Part shown: one piece after another, positions 1 through 11,701 of the stretch
Position numbering within the stretch: position 1 is the stretch's first letter
How the letters are laid out: every line of letters starts with the position of its first letter
From: Globodera rostochiensis
Taxonomy: Eukaryota > Nematoda > Chromadorea > Rhabditida > Heteroderidae
Length of the DNA stretch: 64,000 bases
Assembly: GCA_018350325.1 (NCBI GenBank)
Contig: JAEVLN010000005.1
Coordinates: forward strand, 630,142-694,141
Direction of reading: 5' to 3'
Translations under genes and position numbers: made by a program
Notes under the pieces: generated by a model
What the model was told of the DNA's origin: nothing
The model's input: only the letters and a program-made list of their open reading frames with translations
The model's database searches: none

Positions 1-886
1 TGAACCTGTATTTTCCTGTACTTTCGTACGGGTACATATAGGGAATGTCATTCGAGGTACAGATTACAGATACGGGTATTTTTTAAAAAGTCCTAACTCT
101 ATTTTTTCTGCAGCTTTGTTTTGGCGAATTAGAAAATTTTGTTTTAACCGCACTATTCTAACAAAAAAAAGATTTTGGAATTTTCGCCACTAAAATAACA
201 AATTTTTCCAAAACCAGATTTTTTTCTCAAGAATTTGGGCGTGTAAAGAAGGAATTTAGTTTTTCAAAAAACTGCAGAATTTTGCCCAATTCTTCATTTG
301 AGGAAGAGCTGAATTTAAGTATTAATTGAATAAATAGCTTAATTTTTTTTCTTATTTTGCTAATAGTTAAAAATTATGAAAAATCCTCTGAATTCGAAAA
401 ATAAGGACGAAGACCTGAAATAAGGACAAATTTTAGAAGATTGAGACCCACCAAAAAAGGACAAATGGCAACCCTGGTTTTAATCCTTTTGGCTTGGAAT
501 TCGGAATTGAACTTCTGGAGCGGGGAGGGGGACGGTGCCGATAGGCGCCGCCGAGAGTTGTTAAGAAAATTGATCCAAAAATTCCCGCTCACTAATTCAA
601 CAATTCGCTAATAAATTCGTTTGGGATGAAAATCCCTCTGAGCCCCAGAAATCAGTACAAAAGTAGATCAAGCTGAAAACAGTATATTTCTTTTAAAAAA
701 AGAGCACATTTGGCATCCCTGAAATTAAAGTCTATTTTTTAGTACCAATGCATTGTTTTGCTTCTGCAATTTCTATTCTAATTATTTATTTATTTTCCCC
801 TGCAATTGCAAAGGAACTGGTGAAATTAGTGAGTTAAATTGTTTAAAATATTTATAATTTATATTTAAAGTTATCTCCTAAATTAG
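1..886. other. AT-rich non-coding stretch with a repeat core
   Basis: No convincing exon is seen. It holds one copy of the dispersed palindromic GC-rich core (about 533-557, GGTGCCGATAGGCGCCGCCG type). The strings near 470-478 and 712-722 (GGCAACCCTG and GGCATCCCTG) look like right ends of CAGGG-type hAT-like elements whose left ends are not visible. The 5' part of the gene that follows must lie here or before the window, because its first visible exon has no start codon. Confidence 0.5.
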
Positions 887-3800
887 GTCGAAGACGATGA
901 ATTGCTCGCTTTTGTGAAAGATCCGCCCAATTTTTGGCAATGTAAAGAATTGGAAGAACAGAATGAAGTGGATTATAGCACTTACCGAGTAACTTATGGA
1001 TTCAAACAGATGCAAAACCATTTGATCCATAAGTTCGAGGCTTATCTTGGCGTTCTGTTTTTGATGAGACAGCGTTGGCAATGTGCCAAAATTCTCGAAC
1101 AAATTAAAGGGGAGTATGAGCGGACTGAATGTCACAAATTCCGCAAATATTTTGACATTTTGTATGAATATTTATTCGGAGTCTACGTCGGAGGTAAAGG
1201 AGATTTGAATAGCCCAACACACAATAACTTTTTTTAATTGCATTTACTTGCATTAATTACGGGATTTTTAGTATGTATGAACGGGTAAAACTCAAAAAGT
1301 TACGGAATCCCGATCCCGGGTTTACAAAGTTTTTTGGAATTGCTATTCCCAAAAAGTTTTTGCATTCAATTTTATTTATTCAAGGTGTTGACGCAATGCT
1401 GCCAAATTTCAAGCTTCACCGTGGTGAAAATATGTATGATAAAACATTGTTTGATGTTATAAAAAGTCTGAGTAAAATTTTGAGGTTCTTTTTTGACTCG
1501 AACGAAAGTAAAAGGTCCAAGTTCAGTTTGAAAAAATTGTTCCAAAGTCATGATGAACCAAAATTATTAAATGACAAAAAATATGAAACAAATGACGCCA
1601 ATTCGAATGGCTCTCTTCGCCAAAAATTTGACAGAGAGTTGAAACGAATGGCCAAAGAAACAAAGAAAAGGTACCAAAAAGAAAACAATGAAATATTAGA
1701 AGCGAGTAAGAAAATAGATGAAGAGGATGAACGAACAAAGAGGAACCGATGGAATAAAGAAGAAGCGAACTACGACAAATTTTACATATTTGTCTTGTCC
1801 CCGTTTAATCACTCTATTATATTGGTAATGTTTACTCTTATTCTAGACTAAATTGAATTACACAAAATAATCAATCAATTAACGAACACAAATTAAGTCA
1901 ATTCAAAAATATTCTACCTTTCTCAAATAAACTTCTTAGCTCGATGACTTGGACCTTCTGCTTGCATTGTTCCATGAACCGCCAAAGTTTTATGAAATTT
2001 TGAAAATGGCAAAGAAACTTGGCCAAATGGACGATGATTTTTACATTTCGCTCAATTCATCGGATTTGAAAAACATTTTTAAACGTTTAAACCGACCGGA
2101 AGAGCCTATTGAAGAAATAGAAATTCAAATTAAAAATGAATTTTGCGCTTTGGCATTTTTTGTTGGCGATTTGTTGGAAACGGCGAAGTTGGTTGAAAGT
2201 GGCAATTTAATTTTGATGCCTAATACAATGACGAAAAAGGTTCGAAAGGAAGAATCGATAGAAGATGGCATTGGCAATTTTTTGGAGAAAAAAAAGAAAT
2301 TATGCAAAGAGAAGCAGTAAGTTATTATTAAGGAGTAGAGTCTGGACCCAAAACCCAAAAATTTTTTGGGTTTTTTGTACAAAAAATTGGACCAAAAAAT
2401 TTTTGGGTTTTGTGTTTTGGGTCAGATTGGAGCAAAACCCAAAAAATGACCAAAAAATTTTAAGGTTTTGGGTCCATGCCCTTTTTTGTACAAAAGTTTT
2501 GGGTGTTGCCCGGTTGAATTTACACCCCTAAAGATAGCATCATCGAGAGATTTTTCAATCTTTTTTTACAAGAATCTTTCAAATTAATTGATGGCTTAGT
2601 GGTTTGTCTTTTCGATAACTTATGTTATGTGTTGGGTTCGAACCTGCTTTAGTGCGAGCACTTATTTATCATTTTTCCTCTGCTAAAATACGCTTACCCC
2701 ATTAATAAATTTTAAAATAAATTTTCGAATATTTTTTAATTAAACTGGCGCAAAAAAGTGTTTTTGAAAAATCAACACATTTTTCTGAATTTTCATCAAA
2801 TTTTTTAACAAAGATTGCCAAATTTTCATATTTTTCTGAACTTTTTGGTTTAATTTTGTAACAAAGACTTGATTTTTGTAAAAAATTATTTATGGCGGCG
2901 CCGGCGGATCTCTCCCATTCCTAAAAAACGCCAAAAAAAGTACCGTATTTTAAAATTTTGGTTGCAAATCCCTTAACAAATTTAGTCAAAAATTCAAAAA
3001 TTTCTCGGGGGCGCCTATCGCACCGCCGACCGCCCACCCCTACTAAAGCAGAATTCGCAAAAAGAAATTGGATTTCTGAAAATTCAAAAACCGGCAAATT
3101 AACGAAATTTTACAAAATTTTCTTATCAATAAAAAAGTTTTGGCATTAAATAAAAATATTCCTGATTTTTTTCTGATTTTTCAGCCGGTATTCCTGATTG
3201 TTGGGTTTGACAGGTGGCTTCCCTGATATTTATATTATTCATGGATTTATGATGACTGGTCAGAAAAATGCGTTGAATAAAACTTTTATAACTTTTATTA
3301 AAAAAATCGGAAATTTGGGCATTTTATTAATTTTCTAAAATTTTTTGGATTTTGTACAAAATTTTGGGTTTTGTCAACCCAAAAAAACCAAAACCCAAAA
3401 ATGACCAAAACATTTTTGGGTTTTGGGTCAAAGTTTCCGGTCTCTACTAGGGAGAGTATAATTATATGTACATGCATATTTTTTTCCTGAAATGGGAACG
3501 GTCTGAAATGCACGAAAAACGTGTTTTCAGCTTGTGAAGCTTCTAGAACGCATTTCCATGTGCATATTTGTGCATATTTCGCGATTATGTGCATATTTAT
3601 GCATATTTCGCTATTTATGTGCATATTTTGGCATTTTCGCCATTTTTACCCATATTTCGCCATTTTTCAAATGTTCCTTAACAAAAATGCAATAAAAACG
3701 AAAAATATACCCCTAAAGATCGACCTTTTTTTAATTTCCAAAAAATGCACCCCTAAAAATTGACTTTTTCGTGATTTGGGGAATTTATATTGAATTTGGA

Positions 3801-5214
3801 AAAAATTCTGCATATTTTTTCATTTTATGTGCATATTTTACAATTTTTGGTGCATATTTTATGCGCATATTTCAAGATTTTATGTGCATATAATTATACT
3901 CCCTAATTATTACAAATATTTATTTAATTTAAATTCACTTTCTGCAGGAATTTTAACAATATTTCTGGGAAATAAATAAATTTTAATAGCTAAAAATGAT
4001 CATAAGTTGGCCTGAGATTTTTAGTTAAAAAAAAATTTGAATAATTACCTAAATAGCTAATTTGTAAGAAAAAGTGCCAAAATAGCGAACACACAAGCAA
4101 AAAAAAAGTCATAAAAATATAAAATCCATTTTAAAATTTCAAAATTAATTTAAAACCCAAAAACTTTACTCAAATACATAATTGTTTTTGGCGACAAGTC
4201 AGAAAACTTTTGTCGAATTGCAGTAAGTAGCTTTTCCGCTTTTGATTGATTTTTGGCATAAAAATAGTTAAATAACTAAAAATCCCATCTCTTATCATAA
4301 TAAAAATATTAATACAATTGCTTTTTAACATTTTTAAATTATCTAAATTTACATATATTATTATTAGGGCCACAAATTATATGGAAATCCATATTTTTTG
4401 CGCACTCGGAAGAGCGTATAAATGCCATAAATAGTGTTTTTAGCTTTGGTTGGAGCTTCTAAAGCTCATTTTATAATCCATATTTTTCCATACTGAAATG
4501 CCTTTAATTTGCATATAAAATTTTTTATTTCTTTTATTACTTCAATTAGGAAATTTTGCCCATTTTTTGCTATGTTTGAAAAAAATTTTGTCCATAATGG
4601 CCATATTTCGAGATTTTTTGTCCATATAATTTGTGGCCCTAATTATTATATTAAATATTTTTAGAAAACAAAAAGAAATCGAAAAATATCTTGATGGCAA
4701 AAATTTGTACAATGGTAAAACTCCAAAAGTCAATTTCAACCCACTAAGCGGTAATCATAGTTTGCGCAATTTAAGGAGTTTAATTAAATAATTGAAAAAA
4801 ACAAAATTGTTTAACATAATTTATTTGTTAAAACAAACAAAATAAATAAAAACTTTATTTTATAATTGTACAGATTTGAAACATATTGTTACTGAAATTG
4901 TTGAGGAAATTGAACAAATGCTGCAAAAAAGCGATTGGAATTATGCAAATCTAAAATATTTAAAAATGGACGAATGGAATCTTTTGGAATTCGCCCTTCA
5001 CAAAGTTGGAAATGATCAAAAATGGGAGGAAATTGACAAATTGCGCGTTGAATGGGAGCAAGCTTTCAGCAATTGGTGGAAATCCAAGAAGAATGAAAAA
5101 AATAGGCCCAATTTTGAAGAAATGATGGGAAATCTGATTAAAACGTTGTCCAACATCGGAAAGATTAATGATTCTGTCGTTTTGCGAGCTATGGAACGAG
5201 CCAAAATCGCATAA
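887..5214 (+). CDS. unrecognised multi-exon gene, 3' part (last 5 exons)
   Basis: Exons 887-1193, 1385-1824, 1940-2316, 4665-4750 and 4874-5214 join in phase (0/1, 1/0, 0/2, 2/1, 1/stop) and give 516 residues ending at TAA 5212-5214. The first visible exon starts after an ATTAG acceptor in phase 0 without an ATG, so the 5' end is missing. The protein is helical, charged and Lys/Glu-rich; residues from exon 2 (about 1610-1790) look like coiled coil. Exons 1 and 3 begin with related segments (D-D-x-LLA, then PP-x-F-aromatic), which suggests an internal repeat. I do not recognise the family. The fourth intron-like gap (2317-4664) is 2.35 kb of repeats and transposons. A decayed copy of the last exon start lies at 6231-6262. 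Gene reality is fairly sure; function unknown. Confidence 0.6.
2334..3450. repeat. element with GGTTTTGGGT-type iterated ends
   Basis: Both ends carry short arrays of CCAAAACCC/GGGTTTTGG in opposite orientation, closed by AGTAGAG at 2335 and CTCTACT near 3445. Inside are a tRNA-like head (about 2586-2652) and two palindromic GC-rich cores (near 2893 and 3004). I could not find a clean target-site duplication; the right side abuts another repeat (3451-3905), so the two may form one composite. It lies wholly inside an intron. Confidence 0.45.
2586..2652 (+). repeat. tRNA-like SINE head
   Basis: An A-box-like TGGCTTAGTGGTT and, about 40 nt later, a B-box-like GGGTTCGAACC are correctly spaced for a tRNA-type internal pol III promoter. 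The flanks do not pair as an acceptor stem, so a tRNA-derived repeat is likelier than a functional tRNA gene. Confidence 0.45.
3451..3905. repeat. inverted-repeat element with iterated GTGCATATTT
   Basis: It starts AGGGAGAGTATAATTATATG and ends CATATAATTATACTCCCT, imperfect terminal inverted repeats. Both halves contain many GTGCATATTT-like units, facing opposite ways. No perfect flanking duplication was found, perhaps because it abuts the element before it. Confidence 0.5.
4365..4641. mobile_element. hAT-like MITE, 8-bp TSD ATTATTAT
   Basis: Ends read TAGGGCCACAAATTATATGG and the reverse complement CCATATAATTTGTGGCCCTA. The flanks 4357-4364 and 4642-4649 are both ATTATTAT. The subterminal zones repeat TCCATATTT. 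It is 277 bp, has no coding capacity, and sits in an intron just upstream of the exon at 4665. Confidence 0.75.
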
Positions 5215-7267
5215 GTTGGGTTATGAACGTTTATTAGGTAAATATGGATTCTGAGCTCCCAGACTCGAAATCACTCAAAACCGCTTTTATAGGGTTTCTT
5301 AGAAAATGATTTTGAAAAAAAATGCCCAAATTTTAAAGAACAAAAAAAAGGCTTTCTTCTTTTTGAACTCGTTGATAAAAACTAAATGCCATTCAATTTC
5401 AAAACTTAACGCGCAGAAGTCGTGGGAAAGCTTTTTGTTTGCTTTGCTGTAAATTTACGTCTCGTTAGAGACCGGCCGGACAAAGCGATTTGGTCACCAA
5501 TTCCCGCCGATTCCAGATCAATCCCGGTCTTATTTTTTTGAGATCCTGCGGGATTTTTGGTTTATGCGATTTGTGTCGGCCCTCTGACCTACATTCGTAT
5601 TCCGCTTACTCCGTGCTTTTGGGTGATTCCGTATTCCGAAGTTTGGAATTTTTCCGTTTTCCGTGTTTTGAAAATGGTAATGCTACAATTGAATTGCCTT
5701 CTTCTGGGTTGTGGATACGTACACATTGTTGTTGAACCACAATCAGCGGCAGATTGTGTTAGTGGGGTGTTTGGAGAGATCGTTTTGTTTCGTTCTCTTC
5801 GACTTTATTTACATCAAAGATGTTGAAGCATTATGTATGAGTATTGTATTTGTTGTTGGTTTTTTCTTGCACATTCGCAGTAAAAATTTTGAATTTTTTC
5901 CGGATTCCGGACATTTTCCAGGGTTATTTTGCAAAGATTTTGAATCATTTTTAAACATATTTTAATTGTTAATTTTGACATGACAAAATCTCTATTTTTT
6001 GGGTTTATCGGATAAAGCATTTGCTGAGCGCGGGAAGTGAGCGATGCGGCTGACTTCATCACCTATTTAGTTTTGCCTAAAATCTCATCACTAGTCATTA
6101 GTAAATAAATTATGACAATTTTCTTAACAAAAAAAGCAAATTTGCAACAACAAAAAAATCATAACAAATGTACATTCTTGAACTTTTTGATGGGTTTTAA
6201 ACAATAAAAATTTTGTTTTTAATTGTCCAGATTTGAAACAAATTGTTCCTCAAAAGTACTTTTTTTTTGAAGTTTTATCGTATCGTATCGTTATCGTAAT
6301 TTTGGCCATATCGCGTGTATCGTATTTTGAGGAGCCGATACCGACATCCCTGCTGCGGATTATTAAGGGAATCGTGGACCAGAAAGCGCCCAATGTCTGT
6401 CCTTGGCATTCATCATTTATCGCAGTGCCACCCATTCCCAACGATGATGGCATTTTCTAGGTCATTATTACCGGTAGGTATTTGCATTTATTTTTAGGCC
6501 TTTTGGCGGTTTTTTCTTATCTCAAAATCTTTTATTTTCGTTCACTGTCGGAATGACAATTCGTAACAACCAGTGCAGCAAATAGTTTTCAGACGTTCAG
6601 ACATTTTTAGAAATACAAATATATTTGTTGTTGATCGCTTTTCGATCAAAGCAAAATGCGGCGCTCCATAGTCGGGGTCTAAAAAAGAACAATTGATAAA
6701 ATGGAGTGCATAATGAAAGCTTTCGATTGATATACCGTGTTACCTCTTGTAATCCCCCATGGGGGATTATTTTTTAACTTACTCAAAGAGTGGGGGATTA
6801 TTAGAGGTTGGGGGATTACAAGGGGTAACACGGTATGTGAACATCTATTGTGGAGGAAACATTCTAAAAATATTTCGGATTTAATTTTATAATTTTTTCA
6901 CTTTTTTGGTTGGAACTCGCAATTTCAAAAACTCATAACTTTTCTTAAAGTTGTCCAATTACAAAAATGTGGAGTTTAAATTAAAGAGAGAACTTTCAAT
7001 AGTTTGTAAACTCCAAAATATGATCAAATATTATTTTTCTCAAAAAATTTGGTTTTATTTTTTCCAATTTTATGCCAAAATATGCTCGACCCTATATATA
7101 ACTATTTATATTTAATATCATGAAACAAATGAATCAATATGCAAATTTCTTTTATGCACATATTCACTATGCCTTTGAATTCATCCGATTCATTATTTTA
7201 TTTTATTATTCATAATACTTTAAAATGATTTGTATAATTGTATAAATTTTTCTAAATGATCAGAAAA
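5215..7267. other. intergenic stretch with gene relics and MITEs
   Basis: No intact gene. About 6003-6060 resembles the first BTB exon at 14830-14875 (AAGCATTTGCTGAGC shared) but carries in-frame stops. 6231-6262 resembles the last exon start of the first gene (TTTGAAACAAATTGTT) and breaks into a TATCG-iterated sequence ending GACATCCCTG at about 6351, probably a truncated hAT-like end. 6735-6833 is a TA-flanked hairpin MITE. The rest is AT-rich and featureless to me. Confidence 0.45.
6735..6833. mobile_element. hairpin MITE flanked by TA (mariner-like)
   Basis: The 99-bp sequence begins CCGTGTTACCTCTTGTAATC and ends in its near reverse complement GGGGTAACACGG, flanked on both sides by TA. 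Internally it repeats GGGGGATTA in inverted orientation. Related hairpins occur at 48643-48747 and 58928-59104. Confidence 0.6.
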
Positions 7268-7370
7268 ATGCTGCTAATCTCTTCGCTTCTGTTGCACTGC
7301 GCGGGTTTGGTGTTAGTTTGGCTTACTCCGTTTGAATTTGGCGTTTTGGCAAATTTGGGCGCATGGGAAG

Positions 7371-8557
7371 CAGGGGTGGACGAAAACAGAATTTTTCATT
7401 TTCGAAAACGAAAACGAAACGAAAAAATTTTTTTAGGACGAAACCGAAACACGAAACGAAAATTTTTTTTTTTCATTTACGAAAACGAAACCGAAACGAA
7501 AAACAATTCTAGGACGAAAACGAAACTCGAAAACGAAAAAATATACGTTTTCGTACGAAACGAAACGAAAAAACCGAAAATTTTTTGATAGTGCCAATTT
7601 GCCTTATTTTTATGGCAAATGCCATAATTTTGCCATATTTAGAATTTTGTGAAAATTTTTTATTTTCTGAAAATGCCCGAAAATAGTGCTACTTGATCTT
7701 CAAAAATTGTAACCAGGCAGGCTTTTTCTAAGATTAAACATCATTTTTTTGCTTCGTATATGAAATGTCGCGTATATAAAGTGTCGTATTTTGGGTTAGT
7801 ATATGAAATGTCGTTTTTTTGCTTAGTAAATGAAATGTCGCGTATATGAAATGTCGGCGCCCCCACCCACCACCTTTCAAAAAAGCATTTTTTTGAAGAT
7901 TCCTTAAGAAAAAGCCATATTTTTGACCCGATGCCATAGAGTTGGTACCTCTGTAAATACAGGGGGAGTCGGCGGTGCCGATAGGCGCCGCCGAGAAATT
8001 TTTTAAATTTGATCGGTTTTTGTTATGAAAATTGATACAAAAATTCATCATTTTTTTTTGATTTTGAATGAAAATTAAGAAAAAAGAATACGATTTGTGT
8101 AAGTTATAAAGGAAAGTTCGAAATATTTATTTTTAAAAATGTAAAACAATTTTAAAACTTATTTAAATTGTTTTTAAGAACAAATTTCTGCACGAAAAAT
8201 TCAAAAAGAGAGTTCGCAGGTCCGGGGAATCGAACCTGACAAATGATAACATGAATGAGCTCAACACTAACCACTACACCACCATGTATCCCCGTCTCAA
8301 ACACTAGATTACCTCCCATAAAATTAAAATTATCTCCAAAAGTCCATTCTTTAGGGGTGTACTTTTTTTCGATTTTTTCGTACAATTTTTCATTTTCGAA
8401 AACGAAACCGAAACGAAAAAAATATTTTTTTTATTTACGAAAACGAAACCGAAACGAAAAAAAATTCTAGGACGAAAACGAAACACGAAAACGAAACCCA
8501 AAAAACCCACGAAAACACGAAAAACACGAAACCGAAACGAAATTTCGTCCACCCCTG
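7371..8557. mobile_element. hAT-like element in a coding exon, 8-bp TSD ATGGGAAG
   Basis: The 1,187-bp element begins CAGGGGTGGACGAAA and ends TTTCGTCCACCCCTG, a perfect 15-bp terminal inverted repeat. Flanks 7363-7370 and 8558-8565 are identical (ATGGGAAG). Both subterminal zones are arrays of CGAAAACGAAAC-type units in opposite orientation. The middle contains one palindromic GC-rich core (about 7970-7994) and a tRNA-like segment on the minus strand (8212-8290). No transposase frame is seen, so it is non-autonomous. Confidence 0.9.
8212..8290 (-). repeat. tRNA-like sequence inside the hAT-like element
   Basis: Read on the minus strand it has GGGGATACATGG, an A box TGGTGTAGTGGTTAG and a B box GGTTCGATTCC with tRNA-like spacing. 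The T stem pairs poorly and the acceptor stem is not convincing, so this is a tRNA-derived (SINE-like) relic rather than a working tRNA. Confidence 0.5.
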
Positions 8558-8800
8558 ATGGGAAGTATCAATTATGGAAATGATCAACGAGCTCGAGAAG
8601 GACTCAATCGCAAAAGGCCAAATTTTTTATAATAAAAAAAATCTCTGGCGGTTTTTAGATTCGGGTTAAAAAAGGCCCGATCTGCTCTACTACTAAAAAA
8701 CTGAATTCGTTGAAAAAGATGAAATTTATGGAAATTTTCGATTTGGGAATGTTTTTTTTATATCCGAGCTCGTGGTGGAGTAAAAATATCATGTTCTTGC

Positions 8801-9194
8801 GGTACACCTCAATTCGGCGCGGCACGATTCGGCGCCGAAGTTTGAAACGTTATAACTTTGTTCAAAGTCAACCAAACCAAACATTCTTAGTATCGTACGA
8901 AAGCTCTTAGTATGCTGAACCTTTGATCAAGCTTAACCGATTTGTCTTTTCAAAAAAAAGTTATAGCTTAAAACGTGTAAAAATCTCAATTTTCCGTGCT
9001 TTTTTTGCGCGGCTGAGTCATAACTTTTTTTATTTAAGTCGAATCGGTTAGCTTTTGCCTTTGTAAGCTTCTACTCATTGCATGCTTTCGAATGATACCA
9101 AGAAATGTTTGGTTTAGTTGACTTTGAACAAAGTTTTAACGAAAAACTTGTCGGCGCCCAAACGTGCGCGCCCAATCGAGGTGTACCGGCTCCG
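8801..9194. mobile_element. palindromic MULE-like MITE, 9-bp TSD TGTTCTTGC
   Basis: It begins GGTACACCTCAATTCGGCGC and ends with its near reverse complement followed by GGCTCCG; the arms pair far inwards (AAACTTTGTTCAAAGTCAAC against GTTGACTTTGAACAAAG). The flanks 8792-8800 and 9195-9203 are both TGTTCTTGC, 9 bp, the length typical of Mutator-like elements. It lies in the intron of the split gene. Confidence 0.75.
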
Positions 9195-10343
9195 TGTTCT
9201 TGCACTTCAGAGCAAAGGAAGGCCATTTAAAAAAAGCAAATGACTAAAATCCGGTCCTTAATCATGAGCATAAATTTTCTCAAAAAAATCTCTTAGAAAT
9301 TCTAACAAACCCGACTTCCATATTAAGATCTAAACATTTTGGATGGCGAATTGATGCATTTAATGATAAAAGCACAAGAAATTCCAATGCCAAATGTGGC
9401 AAAACAATTATGTCGAAGACTAACGACGGCACTTCTTCGTGCGATGGAATACAGTAAACAGTTACAAAACAGAACCGACTTTTTTGGACTTGTTGCAAAT
9501 GATGAATATTTTGACGGTTTAATTGCAAAAATGCGGTCAATAATTCTTGGACTTAAGACGGAATTTGTCACTTTAATTGTGGAGATTGCCCTTGTAGACA
9601 TTGAAAAGCAGCAATGGAGTAGAGAAAAAGTGCCAATTTTGGTTCAGAAATTTGACAAATTGTTTATTCTGACGAGCAAAAATGTGACATATTGTGCCAA
9701 AGCACCTTTTCAAAGTGCCAAAGAACGATTAACAGAACTGCGTGGTCTTGGTGATAAATTGGAGGAACACCAAATTCGGCAAACAATTGAAGAAGCCATA
9801 GTGGAGGCCAAATTGAGTATTTTGGAGAAAGAAATTGCAGCAAAAATTCCTGCCTTCGCAAAACATCCAATTGATGGAGAAGCATTTATAGTTTTTTCTC
9901 GCAAATTTCATGCTGAATGTTTGAATTTACATAAAAAAATCGGCAATTGGCCCAAATCCGTTAAAGAAAATGTCCAAGAAAAAATTAAAGAATTGGCAAA
10001 CACTGCACGGCGAATGTCGGGGCCATTTCGTGAAGAGATCGCACAAAAACTGGACGCACTGATGGACAATTGCAAAAAGTCGCTTGAAAAGGTAAAAGGT
10101 AAATTACCGGCAGGACAAAGTGAAGAAAATCTGTCGGAATATCGGAAGAAAAAATTGAAAATTGGAAAAGTTAATGAAATTTATACAAATTTGTCGATGC
10201 AAATGCAAATTCTTGGCATTATTCCCCGGAAAGCCATTCATAAAAATGTGGCATATGAATCCGCCGAGTCTGAACTGTTTAATTTTGATGCAATTCAACA
10301 GCTAATTGAGAAACAAAAGGAAGAAATTCTGCAAGCATTTTGA

Positions 10344-11537
10344 TTATATTGAGGTACAAAAATTGATCATCACATTGTGAACGTTGCTGCTGCTATCTTT
10401 TTGATGTTACCGATTAAGTTTTTATTCTTTGGTTCTAATTTAGGGGTTTTCTTTTACTTTATTCACTTTATTATATAAAATTATTTGCGGTTTAAGTGCG
10501 CCGTATGCGCATCAATCTTTGAAATCGTTGTTTTTGTAGACAAAACTTTTGTCTTGAATCCGGGATATGCGCTTTTTTAGTTTTATTCTGCAACATCGCC
10601 AACCTCGAAAAAACAAGAACAATTTACCAGACTTGCTATTCGGTTAATATATTGGCATAACGTAATTTGCTAATTCTCAAGTAACGAGTGTTTTGGCTGC
10701 TTCCGCTGTGCCACCTCATCGGTCTTCGAGTCGTATGGAGTCATTTCGCCGATCACTGCAAAGACTTTCGTCAATCGGACATTCCGTCGAGTAGGCCAAC
10801 CAAAAATGACGTTTCGTCGACTATTCGTAAACACGACATCGCCAAAATAAATCCGTTAATTGTTGAATCAAAGTCATTTTTTGGAGTCTTTGCATCGTTT
10901 GCAAATATCTGGGTCAAAATTTTATAATTTAAGACCACAAAAAAGTGTGCTCATATTTATAATCATATTGCTACGGTGATCTGACGAAACGATCGTTCAT
11001 TTTCTGAACTTTCAATTAATTAACCTAAAGACTACTAAAATAGGTATCATGCAAAAACATTTGCACAAAAATCATCGCCAAATCTTGCCGAGGCAAAATT
11101 AGTACCATTGGTTTTCTGCCGCAAAAAGCTGTCGATTTGTCTATGTTAAAATACCAGGAGGCGTGTCTTCGCAAATGTCGGCCAATCGACAAAAAAAAAA
11201 TTAAAGAATTCTCAAACTAAAAAAGCATTTCGTTTTAGGTCCTAGCAAAAACTTAATTTGATTTTATGTTTTAGGTTAGGTCCGGCGATGTCGACAGATG
11301 CCGTCCGGGAAAAGTGTTGAAAAACATAATGCTTCTCTTTAAGCATTTTCCTTTGTAAAATTTTTCATTTTCCGGATTTCGGAAAAGCAATCACTGGGCG
11401 CTTCAAATTCAATGCATATCGGAATGAAGTCAAAGTTGAGTACAATAAAAATGGACAAATGGTGTAGATTTTCACATATCTTTCCGATTTTGGACTTTGC
11501 ATATATTTGGTTATTTTAGCCAAGACAAACCATTTAA
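10344..11537. other. intergenic stretch, no feature recognised
   Basis: AT-rich sequence between the split gene and U1. Short open frames exist, but none has codon-like composition, splice partners or a recognisable motif. No transposon ends were found. Confidence 0.4.
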
Positions 11538-11701
11538 AGGGGAGGCGCGAACGCCGTACCCCGCACTCAAAAATTTAGCTGTGGGCCTATCCCAGTTCGG
11601 GACCGCCCTGCAGGTCAGCCCCAACCGAAAGTGCAATGGTGGAGCCTCGCCACAGGAGTCCTGCCTCAGTGATCGCAGGAACTCCCCAGCCAGGTAAGTT
11701 T
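11538..11701 (-). ncRNA. U1: U1 spliceosomal snRNA
   Basis: Read on the minus strand, the sequence starts AAACTTACCTGGCTGGGGAG, the U1 5' end that pairs with 5' splice sites; nematode U1 is known to start AAAC rather than AUAC. Downstream come the conserved stem-loop II segment CATTGCACTTTCGGTTGGG, an Sm site (AATTTTTG, about 11567-11575) and a terminal GC-rich hairpin ending in CCTCCCC. The 164-nt length matches U1. It is transcribed away from U6, whose start lies 438 bp to the right, so the two share a divergent upstream region. Confidence 0.93.

Larger units (their letters stand above)
7268..10343 (+). pseudogene. unrecognised gene with signal peptide, split by a transposon
   Basis: If the element 7371-8557 and one copy of its 8-bp target duplication are ignored, exon 1 (7268-7370 plus 8566-8664) and exon 2 (9328-10343) form an uninterrupted 405-codon frame, with a phase-1 intron 8665-9327 that itself contains a MULE-like element. 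The N-terminus is hydrophobic (MLLISSLLLHCAGLVL), a likely signal peptide or anchor. Exon 2 (1,016 bp, the longest open exon here) encodes a charged, helix-rich protein with Cys and Lys/Glu stretches, stop TGA 10341-10343. The family is not recognised. The ATG at 7268 follows an AATGATCAG acceptor-like site; an upstream in-frame ATG at 7256 is possible. As it stands the allele should be broken unless the element is removed from the RNA; the clean frame on both sides suggests a recent insertion. Confidence 0.55.

Noticed and set aside
8255..8290. Functional tRNA gene on the minus strand
   Set aside because: T stem and acceptor stem do not pair properly although A and B boxes are present.
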